Of a stretch of DNA of 58,586 nucleotides, positions 17,978-26,100 are shown one piece after another. The DNA is from Spirosoma sp. 48-14. Its GTDB lineage: Bacteria > Bacteroidota > Bacteroidia > Cytophagales > Spirosomataceae. The stretch's first letter is position 1; each line of letters starts with the position of its first letter. The stretch lies in the NCBI RefSeq assembly GCF_001898575.1, contig NZ_MKUD01000043.1, forward strand, positions 1 to 58,586, in the 5' to 3' direction. The position numbers and the translations under genes are program-made. The notes under the pieces are model-generated. The model did not search any database. It had not been told where the DNA came from and saw only the letters and a list, made by a program, of their open reading frames with translations.

Positions 17978-20047
17978 ATGTCTATGCTGCGTCAACTTAT
18001 TTTGAGTATTATCTGGGGCTTTTTGGCAATGTTGCTGCTGCCCATTACGCCTGGCTATGCACAAACCAAACGTGCGCTTATTGTTGCTATTGGAGATTAC
18101 CCAAATAAAACCAACAAAAACCGGGGGGGCACCGAATGGCAAGATATTAGTTCAGCTAACGATGTGCCGCTTATCCGGGAGTCGCTGCGAAGACAAAACT
18201 TTACCGATATCATTGTTCTGCGTGATGCGGCAGCTACCAAAAGAGGAATACAGGCTGCCCTGGATACGTTGATCAGCCGGTGTAAAAAAGGCGATATTGT
18301 GGTGATCCATTTTTCGAGCCATGGGCAGCAAATAGATGATGACAACAAGGACGAACTGGATGCCTACGACGAAGCCATTGTGTGCTATGGCGCGCCTGTC
18401 GAAGCGACTGGCAACTTCAAAACGTATAACGGTGACCAACACCTTCGTGATGATGAACTGGGTTCGTTTATTAATCGGCTTCGCACGAAACTAGGCGCTG
18501 ACGGAGATGTACTGCTGCTTGCGGATGCCTGCCATTCGGGTACCATAACCCGGGGCAATGCAGGTATGTCGTTAACTAGAGGAACAGATAAACCCATGCA
18601 TTTGTCTGGTTACCAAAAACGAACAGCCAAACATGTTTCGAATCGGCCGCGTCCGTTTTTAGCGGATATCGCTTCTTTAACCGCCAGCCAGACAGGCATG
18701 GCTCCCTATGTGGTCATTTCTGCAGCCAGAGCCGATGAGGCAAATCAGGAATGTGTCACACCTGCAAACCTTCCGGCTGGATCGCTTTCGTATGCGTTTT
18801 CGCGATCAATGACTGGTATTCGTTCGGGGGAGACGTACCGCTTTTTGTTTAACCGCATCGTAACAGAATTGCAGCGGATGGGGAAAAGCCAGCATCCGGA
18901 AATTGAAGGCATGGTAGATCGGCAGTTGTTTGGAGGACAGGCGGTACCTCAATTACCCTATTATACGATTAGTGAACTGGCCGAAACCCGGCAACAGTTA
19001 ATAATACCGGCGGGGCAGCTGGAGATGATTTATCCGGGAACAACGGTCAGCGTCTGTCCGTCTGGAACCACAGATCCAGCTAATACAACAAAGGCTATTT
19101 CAGGAACCGTAGCAGCGAGTACACTATTTAAGACCACAATTAACCTGTCGAAGCCCCTACCTAAAGGACTCGAAAGCGAATACTGGGTTTTCATCCGGGA
19201 ACGAACCTTTGGGGATCTCAGTGTGCTGATAAGTCTCGACAGTCTCAAACAACCTGCCTTACGGCAACAGGTACAAAGCGTACTGACGAAATTGCCATTG
19301 GTGAAATTTGACCAGAAAGTCCCTGAGCTACTGGTCTGTCAGCGCGACTCGGCTGGTCTGCCCCGGGTCGTGATTCGGCGTACTTCTGATGGAGCGGTGT
19401 TTGGCAATTCTATCTGGCTGAATAAGCCGGCAGATGCGGAAAAGGTTAGTACCCGAGTTCAGGATTATGTGCAGGCGAAGTTTCTACAGAATTTTAACCC
19501 ATCTTATCTGGGTATCAACCTCCGAATGGAGTTACTGCCGAACAAACCCCAAAGCCAGAATGCTTACGACACCACCAGCCGGGAGCCCTTTCTTCAAAAC
19601 GGTATCCTGGCTTTACCTCCAGGTTGGGTTTCGGTGCGTGTTTCCAATACGGGCGACTTACCTGTTTACTTTTCGATTATTGACATACAGCCCGATGGCA
19701 TTGTGTCTGTTATGTTTCCAAGGCCTAAATCGGACGATAAACCCGACGACTATCGGATTGAGCCAGGAAAAAGCCTGATTATTCCCAGTCGGGTAAAAAT
19801 TTCTCCACCTTATGGAAATGAAACGTTTAAACTACTGGCCTCCCTCGAAAAATTTGACCTGCGTAACCTCATAAAAATTCGTGAACAGGGTGGCAGTTTA
19901 AGGGATAAAGGGGTAACGCATGTATGGGCAAAGGCTTTTGGAATGGCTCAGCTATTAGCTCGGGGAGGAACAAGTGAAGACAGTTTTCCCGAAACCACCA
20001 TCGGCTCGTTTAGCTATCCATTCCTGATAATTCCAGCAACGCCATAA
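17978..20047 (+). CDS. Caspase (C14-like) protein with DUF4384-like C-terminus
   Basis: 689 residues; a second Met at codon 3 is an alternative start. Signal peptide to about residue 29 (PITPGYAQ). Caspase domain about 32-330 with His115 (VIHFSSHGQQ) and Cys185 (LADACHSGT), plus the acidic insert DDDNKDELDAYDEA between them. Residues about 530-640 (GWVSVRVSNTGDLPVYFSI) resemble the beta-rich DUF4384 domain that often follows bacterial caspases. It has no TPRs, unlike its neighbour, so it may be the smaller soluble protease of the group. It is last in the plus-strand run and ends before a bidirectional hairpin. Confidence 0.9.
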   Translation: MSMLRQLILSIIWGFLAMLLLPITPGYAQTKRALIVAIGDYPNKTNKNRGGTEWQDISSANDVPLIRESLRRQNFTDIIVLRDAAATKRGIQAALDTLISRCKKGDIVVIHFSSHGQQIDDDNKDELDAYDEAIVCYGAPVEATGNFKTYNGDQHLRDDELGSFINRLRTKLGADGDVLLLADACHSGTITRGNAGMSLTRGTDKPMHLSGYQKRTAKHVSNRPRPFLADIASLTASQTGMAPYVVISAARADEANQECVTPANLPAGSLSYAFSRSMTGIRSGETYRFLFNRIVTELQRMGKSQHPEIEGMVDRQLFGGQAVPQLPYYTISELAETRQQLIIPAGQLEMIYPGTTVSVCPSGTTDPANTTKAISGTVAASTLFKTTINLSKPLPKGLESEYWVFIRERTFGDLSVLISLDSLKQPALRQQVQSVLTKLPLVKFDQKVPELLVCQRDSAGLPRVVIRRTSDGAVFGNSIWLNKPADAEKVSTRVQDYVQAKFLQNFNPSYLGINLRMELLPNKPQSQNAYDTTSREPFLQNGILALPPGWVSVRVSNTGDLPVYFSIIDIQPDGIVSVMFPRPKSDDKPDDYRIEPGKSLIIPSRVKISPPYGNETFKLLASLEKFDLRNLIKIREQGGSLRDKGVTHVWAKAFGMAQLLARGGTSEDSFPETTIGSFSYPFLIIPATP

Positions 20048-20059
20048 ACAAATAGATCA

Positions 20060-20120
20060 TGCGTATTTGCTTCTTCGGTGCGTCAAAATCAGAGAGATGG
20101 CAGGGAGAAGCAAATACGCA
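20060..20120. terminator. Bidirectional hairpin between convergent genes
   Basis: Arms TGCGTATTTGCTTCT (20060-20074) and its exact complement (20106-20120) flank a 31-base spacer that can pair a little further. It lies in the 93-base gap between the caspase gene and the convergent glycoside hydrolase gene, the expected place for a shared terminator. There is no T-run. Confidence 0.6.
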
Positions 20121-20140
20121 GAAATGAACATTCTGCTATA

Positions 20141-22504
20141 TCACTCTTTCGGACTTTCTTTGAGGAGCCAGATGTCGGAAATTCGGGAGTTTTGCCGCCA
20201 GTTCAAGTGTGATTCTTCAGGTTGGTCGAACGTGACGCTAATCCGACCATCCTGCGTAGCCCACAAAGGCACAATCCATTCTTTCACGGTGTCGGCCTCC
20301 CGGTTATAGACGGTCGGTTCCAGACGCTGGCCATCGACCCGTAGCAGGGCTTCGCCAAATCCAACCACCCGAATAATATAACGCGACCCTGGATCAAGAT
20401 TCATATAGTCGAGGGCAGGGCAGCGTTGAAATGTTTGCGAGGAAAGCCTGGCCCGACTGGACCCATTTTGCCACCAGGCAATATCCGTAGCATCGTCAGA
20501 AATCGTTTTAATGCGAGGGCCTTTGCTGATACTGGATACATCATCGTAAAAACTGCCTTTGCCGGGTGATTCCCAATGGGCGATGAACGTCAGACGAGCC
20601 AGTTGTTCATCCGGTGTTTTCATAGCCTTTACTTTGGGGAATTCGTCCGCCAGCCACCAGCGGTTATTCAGAGGGTAATCGACAAAGTCGAGTAGACAGC
20701 CTCGCTCGTACCCTTTGGCTTTATACTTCGGAACGCTGGTTTGAAGGCCGATCGATGTAAACAGGTCAGCGCATAACGTTTCAATTTTCTGGCGTAATTC
20801 GGGCGAAATCGGCTTCGTATCAGCCTGGTTCACCAGCGCAAGTGCCTGATTAATGACCACTTCGGTTCCTAGTTTATCAGCCAGAGCCAGTTGCGTGTTG
20901 GCTTTTTGTTCGAGCGCTTGTTCATAGAGCAGTCGTCGGCGGGTGTAGGTGTCGTAATAAGCACGGAGGAGAAAAAGCTGCCAGCGCCAGTTTGTAGCCA
21001 GTTGAGGGTGAGCTGTTTCTAGTTGCTTCCAGAATGTAAACGTGGCTTCGACTCCACCATTTTCGGCTAACGGCCCCTGCCAGTTGTGTTCAAGAGCCGC
21101 AATACCATCCGCAACGGGTGCCGCCAGTTCAGGTTTAAAAAAGAAACGTCCGTATTCTTCCAGAATCTCATAAACTGAGCGGTCGGGCTGCCAGCCGCGC
21201 ATACTCCAGATGACTTTGTTTACATCGTCGTGGCAACCGTCGGAATAAGAAACGAATCCGTTGGTAAAGGGGGCCATGGCTGCCTGTACGCTGGCATAGA
21301 AATACGGCCGGGGGTTAGTGGCCTCGCGACCCAGAGTCAGTGCATAAGCCTGATCCCAACGGGCGACGGGGAATTCACAACGAACATTATGCGTGATGTC
21401 GGGGTATTGCCGAATCTGGTACTGTTGAGGAAGCCGATAGCGGGTTTCCGATAGCGAAGGGCTGCTGGGGCCATACACGACTCCTGCGAGCCAATCGGGC
21501 TTGTACTGAGCCAGATAGCCATAAAAATAATCGACCTGTTCGACGCTGAAACCTTGCAGCGACAGCCAGATTTTGGCCTTCGGATGGTATTTGATGAGCC
21601 GCGTGTGCAGGTCTTTCAGGAACGGCATTACCTCTTTAGGATGATTGTCGCCGGGGTCGCCACCCGGTACAAAAATATGGTCGAGCCGAGGGCAGCTTCG
21701 GTAGAAGGTTTCATGTAGGTCTAGCTCGGCACTCCGTTTGGCTATGTCGGTTAGGGAGAAGGTAGCGGGTGTCCAGACCCAGTAATCCAGATCGTACTTC
21801 TGGCAGATTTCACTCAGCCGTATCCGCATTTCGGCGGCAGGGATTTTAAAATGGGGACTAGGATTTTCGTCTTCGTGAAACGGGATACCCTCAACCGCAT
21901 TTGTGCCGAAAATAGCCAGTTCCCGAATGTACTGGTCAAATTGAGCAACGGTCCACGCATCGTACGAATTGGCGGTTGTGCGATACCCCAGTTGATGCCC
22001 CCGAATTGGATAAGCCGGTGCCGTAGCGATGTTGATGGGGAGGGTCAAGTCAAGCTGTTTAGAACGCATTTGCAGGTTACGTAACAGCCATCCTGTTCCA
22101 AACAGAATTCCCCGGCTATCGGCTCCGATAACCCATAGGGTAGTCCCGGTTGTGCCGGTTTCACTGACAATACGAAATCCTTCCGGCTGTGCCTCTGGCC
22201 GATTGGTATCGGTATTGGTTGGAACAGACTGGCCATACAGGTCTTTATCGCCAGTAAGAACGAAGGCGATACGTACCGTGTTGGCAGGCCAGCCAGAGCG
22301 AGTCGGGAGGGTAATCCCGGTCCGTTTGGCGATTTCTTCCCGAAGCATCTGCGGGGCCGTCTCACGCATTGGCAACGATATAGATGGCGATACCAGTACC
22401 ACCGCTCGCTGCAACGAAGTGGATTGAGCGTAGAGTGGACCGAAGCCTGTGAGGACCAGCAAAAGAACGGAGCGTAGCCAACTATAACTAACAGTCGGGT
22501 TCAT
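20141..22504 (-). CDS. Exported glycoside hydrolase with GH20/GH67-type N-domain
   Basis: 787 residues with a signal peptide (GPLYAQ, about residue 26). Residues about 30-150 form the alpha/beta N-domain shared by GH20, GH67, GH84 and GH115 (ADSRGILFGTGWLLRNL is its typical end). A TIM-barrel-like part follows (YPIRGHQLGYRTTANSYDAW, FGTNAVEGIPFHEDE, VPGGDPGDNHP). The C-terminal 150 residues look like a beta-sandwich. I cannot assign the exact GH family or name the catalytic pair; alpha-glucuronidase or N-acetylhexosaminidase-like activity are the main options. The DegT-type gene ends 30 bases upstream of its start on the same strand, so they are probably co-transcribed. Confidence 0.65.
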   Translation of the reverse strand: MNPTVSYSWLRSVLLLVLTGFGPLYAQSTSLQRAVVLVSPSISLPMRETAPQMLREEIAKRTGITLPTRSGWPANTVRIAFVLTGDKDLYGQSVPTNTDTNRPEAQPEGFRIVSETGTTGTTLWVIGADSRGILFGTGWLLRNLQMRSKQLDLTLPINIATAPAYPIRGHQLGYRTTANSYDAWTVAQFDQYIRELAIFGTNAVEGIPFHEDENPSPHFKIPAAEMRIRLSEICQKYDLDYWVWTPATFSLTDIAKRSAELDLHETFYRSCPRLDHIFVPGGDPGDNHPKEVMPFLKDLHTRLIKYHPKAKIWLSLQGFSVEQVDYFYGYLAQYKPDWLAGVVYGPSSPSLSETRYRLPQQYQIRQYPDITHNVRCEFPVARWDQAYALTLGREATNPRPYFYASVQAAMAPFTNGFVSYSDGCHDDVNKVIWSMRGWQPDRSVYEILEEYGRFFFKPELAAPVADGIAALEHNWQGPLAENGGVEATFTFWKQLETAHPQLATNWRWQLFLLRAYYDTYTRRRLLYEQALEQKANTQLALADKLGTEVVINQALALVNQADTKPISPELRQKIETLCADLFTSIGLQTSVPKYKAKGYERGCLLDFVDYPLNNRWWLADEFPKVKAMKTPDEQLARLTFIAHWESPGKGSFYDDVSSISKGPRIKTISDDATDIAWWQNGSSRARLSSQTFQRCPALDYMNLDPGSRYIIRVVGFGEALLRVDGQRLEPTVYNREADTVKEWIVPLWATQDGRISVTFDQPEESHLNWRQNSRISDIWLLKESPKE

Positions 22505-22534
22505 AAGTGAGTAAGGGTAGGAATAGGAAAAAAC

Positions 22535-23767
22535 TTATTGATTAACGGCACGCTGAACCTTTCGAATAGCCTCAGCAAACGATTCCATGTCGGTTCGGGT
22601 ACCCAGCATAGCCTGTTGAAAAATCCAGACCGCTTCGTCGGTACAGGCTCGTTCGGCAACCGGGCAGTAGGTCTGTGAATAGTCGACCGAATCGGGAATG
22701 GCATAACACATCCAGTTCTTATTCTGGAAGACAGGCTGTTTGTATAGTGGATGTGGGTAACCCGATGAACAGGGTAGGCCTTCTGCCACCAGCATCTTTA
22801 CGAATTCCTGTTTGGAGGTCTGGTTAAATCTGGATTTGTCGTACCGGAAAATATAAAGATGATAGGCATGAAGGATGTCGACCGGGCCTCGGCTCAGTGG
22901 CGTAATACCTGCTATATCGGCTAACAGACTGTCGAGATAGAGACCGTTTTCATTACGAAGATGCGTTTGTTCCTCCAGTCGCTTCAACTGTTCGCTCAGC
23001 AAAACCGCCTGTAGCTGGGTAATTCGGTAATTACAGCCCGGATTAAAATGATCGTACCATTGCCCCGACGGAAGCCGCCCCACGTTTCGCAGGGAGTTCA
23101 TGGTTTCATACAGGGTATCATCGTTGGTGATCACCATGCCCCCTTCGCCCGAAGTCAGGTTTTTGGACGATTGAAAACTAAAACTGCCCGCGTCGCCAAT
23201 GGAGCCTAGTTTCCGACCCTTGTATTCCGCTCCGTGGCCGTGGGCGGCATCTTCAATGACCCGCAGATTATGCCGACGGGCAATATCCAGAATGGCATCC
23301 ATATCGCAGGGAAGGCCCGCAAAATGAACGGGTATGATGGCTTTGGTTCGTTCTGTGATGGCGGCCTCAATGGCGGTTGGATCGAGGTTATAGGTATCGG
23401 GGTGAATATCCACAAAAACGGGTACACAGTTGGCCTCCAGGACTACGGAGGCTGTCGCAATGAATGTGTAGGGCGGAACAATCACCTCATCGCCCGGACG
23501 AACCCCGCAGGCCATCAGTGCCAGTCGAAGTGATACGGACCCGTTTACACAACTGATAGCGTATTTTGTACCGCAATAGGCGGCAAATTGCTGCTCAAAC
23601 TCGGCTACAGCCCCAGCGCAGTCAGGATTTCCCCATTGGCCAGACCGCACTATATCGGCCACAGCCTGAACGTCCTGCTCATCATATATGGGCCAGGGAA
23701 AGGTTGTGGTGATACTCTTTTCACCGTTATGGATGGCCAGTTTGGGGGCTATTTCTGATTGACTCAT
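22535..23767 (-). CDS. DegT/DnrJ/EryC1/StrS-type PLP aminotransferase
   Basis: 410 residues, normal length for the family. The PLP-binding Lys is K202 in FQSSKNLTSGEGG, preceded by the conserved VIEDAAHGHGAEYKG. The N-terminal part has the family-typical YCGTKYAISCVNGSVSLRLA. Members transaminate keto-sugars or act on cyclitols. The context (glycoside hydrolase downstream, esterase and dehydrogenase upstream) suggests carbohydrate metabolism rather than a sugar-nucleotide cluster. No signal peptide, so cytoplasmic. Substrate not predictable. Confidence 0.85.
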   Translation of the reverse strand: MSQSEIAPKLAIHNGEKSITTTFPWPIYDEQDVQAVADIVRSGQWGNPDCAGAVAEFEQQFAAYCGTKYAISCVNGSVSLRLALMACGVRPGDEVIVPPYTFIATASVVLEANCVPVFVDIHPDTYNLDPTAIEAAITERTKAIIPVHFAGLPCDMDAILDIARRHNLRVIEDAAHGHGAEYKGRKLGSIGDAGSFSFQSSKNLTSGEGGMVITNDDTLYETMNSLRNVGRLPSGQWYDHFNPGCNYRITQLQAVLLSEQLKRLEEQTHLRNENGLYLDSLLADIAGITPLSRGPVDILHAYHLYIFRYDKSRFNQTSKQEFVKMLVAEGLPCSSGYPHPLYKQPVFQNKNWMCYAIPDSVDYSQTYCPVAERACTDEAVWIFQQAMLGTRTDMESFAEAIRKVQRAVNQ

Positions 23768-23840
23768 GGCGTATCGGGCAGACGACTTCGGTCATAATAC
23801 GCTATAAAGCCTCTTTCTGACTATTCGAGTGGAGAATATT

Positions 23841-23937
23841 TGATTGAGCGATTGAGTGATTGGGTGATTGAGTGATTGGGTGAAAATCAGTTTGCGTCAG
23901 CAATTCACTCAACCACTCAATCGCCAATCACTCAATA
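23841..23937. repeat. Octamer tandem repeat and its inverted copy
   Basis: Left block 23841-23882 consists of about five copies of an 8-base unit (GATTGAGT/GATTGGGT). After a 21-base spacer, 23904-23937 carries the complementary pattern (CACTCAAT-like units), so the two can form a long imperfect hairpin. The right block overlaps the last codons of the esterase gene and supplies its stop at 23909-23911. Confidence 0.75.
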
Positions 23938-24724
23938 CACGACTGTGCTGATTAAAAAAGCGTAGGGTTTGGCCGATGTGTTTCTGCCAATAGTCCCAGG
24001 AGTGGCCACCTGTAAATTCGTCGTAGGTATGCGGTATCTGGTGAGCAAGGAGCCGCTGGTGTAACGCCCGGTTAGCTGCTAACAGATTGTCTTCGGTGCC
24101 GCAGTCGAACCGGAAAGGAGGGAGGCTCGTTTTATGCGTCAGCATCCAGTCCAGAACGCCATCCTGCTCGATAGCGGCCTTTTGTAAAGCCGAAAAATCC
24201 TGGACAAACTGACTCAGTTGCGTGAAATGCGTAATAGACGACAGCCCACTGAAAGCACTGAACAGATGCGGGTATTTAGCGCCCAACCGGAGTGCCCCGA
24301 AACCACCCATCGATAAACCTGTAATGAACAGTTGGGATGTTGGCCCTACACACGTAAACTGCTCCCGGATAACGCCAATTACATCATCGATAATCCAGGC
24401 TTCGTAATCTTCCTGCCGATGCGGCACATAGCCTGACCCGTCGCCGAAAAGACCATCCGATGGCATCACCAGCAACATAGGTTTGATCGCTCCCTGATCG
24501 ATAAGTGCCTGAGCGGTTCGATGAACAGCGCCTTTGGCCGTCCAGGCCCAATGACTGCCATATACGCCATGCAGCAGTATGACTACCGGAAGGTTTATAC
24601 TGGCTTCGGTCCCCTTCGGCTGAAAAACGGTCAGGTCGGCGCGTCGTTTCAGGGCGTTGCTTTTGACAGTAATTAATTGCAATCCGGCCTGTTCGGCCAG
24701 CTCGGTGGTGAAAAAACGGCTCAT
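23909..24724 (-). CDS. Esterase D/acyl-hydrolase-like alpha/beta hydrolase
   Basis: 271 residues. Oxyanion motif LLHGVYGSHWAW, nucleophile in TGLSMGGFGAL and C-terminal His in GGHSWDYWQ fit the esterase D (S-formylglutathione hydrolase) superfamily. No signal peptide. Its ATG overlaps the stop of the zinc alcohol dehydrogenase by four bases, so the two are translationally coupled, as a dehydrogenase and hydrolase of formaldehyde or aldehyde oxidation often are. The last eight or so residues (LSDWRLSG) come from the repeat block at 23904-23937 and are probably not conserved. Confidence 0.75.
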   Translation of the reverse strand: MSRFFTTELAEQAGLQLITVKSNALKRRADLTVFQPKGTEASINLPVVILLHGVYGSHWAWTAKGAVHRTAQALIDQGAIKPMLLVMPSDGLFGDGSGYVPHRQEDYEAWIIDDVIGVIREQFTCVGPTSQLFITGLSMGGFGALRLGAKYPHLFSAFSGLSSITHFTQLSQFVQDFSALQKAAIEQDGVLDWMLTHKTSLPPFRFDCGTEDNLLAANRALHQRLLAHQIPHTYDEFTGGHSWDYWQKHIGQTLRFFNQHSRVLSDWRLSG

Positions 24725-25833
24725 GCGTCAAATACAATAACACCTTTCGCATTTTTGCCTGCGTGCATATCGGCAAATGCCTGGTTCAAATCCGTCAAGG
24801 GATACGTTCGGGTTACCATCTGATCGAGCAGTAAATCGCCTTTGGCGTATAAATGCTGCAAAATGGGAAAATCGATCTGGGGGCGGCATTTGCCGTATAA
24901 TGGATTGATATAGAGCTTGTCCCACTCAAACAGGTTCATATCGATCTTGATTTCCTGCTCGATACCGCTGACCTGAACGGCTACCCCTGCATTACGAACC
25001 ATAGCCAGTGGAGCGGCCCCTAAGGCCGGAATGGCCGTGCATTCAAAGGCATAATCGGCCCCGCGCCCATTGGTCATGGATTTGACCTGCGAGGCTGCCT
25101 GCAACAACCCTTCGTCGGCTTTATCGGCCAAAACAGTATCGGTAGCGCCATAGACGCGGGCCATTTCGAGCCGTAATGGATTCACATCGACGGCAATGAT
25201 CGGGTTGGCTCCGGCAATACGGGCTCCCTGAATCACATTGAGCCCAACACCTCCGGTGCCCAGCACAACAACCGACCGACCGGGTTTTACCTGGGCTGCA
25301 TTGACTACCGAGCCATAGCCTGTCATAACGCCACAGCCTACAATGGCTGCCGACGAAAAGGGGATCTCGACCAGAATCTTTACACAGGCCGCTTCGCGAA
25401 CCAGCGCGTATTCGGCCATAGTGCCCAGGCCAAAGGCGCGTTCAATGGGCGTGCCTTTGGCCTGCGTCGACGCAAGCGTAGCGTGGCCACCACTCACTTT
25501 GTTGCCTGCCGTTACGGCTGAATTTCGTTCGCAGATATGCTGATTCCCCTCCTGGCACTGAAAACATTCGTAACAAGGTATGGCCCAGTTCAGCATGACC
25601 GGATCGCCGGGTTGCAGATTGCGTACCTGACTGCCCGTTTTGACCACGATGCCAGCCCCTTCGTGGCCCATGACCAGTGGTTTGGCCCAGGATTGAGAAT
25701 CCCAGTCGGTGTGGCAGATACCAGCCGCTTTGATTTGTATGAGCACTTCGTCGCCCTGAGGGTCGGCAATTGAAATCGTTTCGATGGAGTAGCTACCGTT
25801 TCCATCAGCAATGGCGGCTTTGCATTCAGTCAT
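24721..25833 (-). CDS. Zinc-dependent alcohol dehydrogenase (class III-like)
   Basis: 370 residues from the ATG at 25833 (MTECKAAIADG); a longer frame to 25923 adds a non-family N-terminus and is rejected. Catalytic zinc residues lie in GICHTDWD and GHEGAG. The structural zinc loop is CYECFQCQEGNQHIC. NAD-binding GTGGVGLN is present. The length and CHTD/GHEGAG motifs suit the class III (glutathione-dependent formaldehyde) branch or a benzyl alcohol dehydrogenase; substrate is not certain. It is the first gene of the minus-strand run and is divergent from the histidine kinase gene. Confidence 0.85.
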   Translation of the reverse strand: MTECKAAIADGNGSYSIETISIADPQGDEVLIQIKAAGICHTDWDSQSWAKPLVMGHEGAGIVVKTGSQVRNLQPGDPVMLNWAIPCYECFQCQEGNQHICERNSAVTAGNKVSGGHATLASTQAKGTPIERAFGLGTMAEYALVREAACVKILVEIPFSSAAIVGCGVMTGYGSVVNAAQVKPGRSVVVLGTGGVGLNVIQGARIAGANPIIAVDVNPLRLEMARVYGATDTVLADKADEGLLQAASQVKSMTNGRGADYAFECTAIPALGAAPLAMVRNAGVAVQVSGIEQEIKIDMNLFEWDKLYINPLYGKCRPQIDFPILQHLYAKGDLLLDQMVTRTYPLTDLNQAFADMHAGKNAKGVIVFDA

Positions 25834-26100
25834 AGGTGAAAGGGGGACTAGCTGGTAAAGGAGGTAAAAATCGGCCTTTGCCCGTGTATAAAGAAAGGAT
25901 AACCGGGTTGATACTGCTTTCAATTCTCGTTCCAGTTAGAAATTTCATTTTGTCAGAAGACCGGATTGATTCGGGAGATGCCTGGCCCAAACGCTCGCTA
26001 TTTATTGAGCCTTTATGAGTAACTTGTTGCCACGCCTGTGCCTAAGCTCACGGCAAAAATATCCACAAACCTTTCCGTTAATCTGACTATTCCGACCGTT

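Noticed and set aside
7826..20047. CHAT/caspase genes as a CRISPR type III-E (Craspase-like) or CBASS defence system
   Set aside because: No Cas7-11, nucleotidyltransferase or CRISPR array is present, and the proteins have signal peptides, which argues against a cytoplasmic defence effector.
23841..23937. Octamer block as a CRISPR array
   Set aside because: Units are only 8 bases long, contiguous and palindromic overall, with no spacers.
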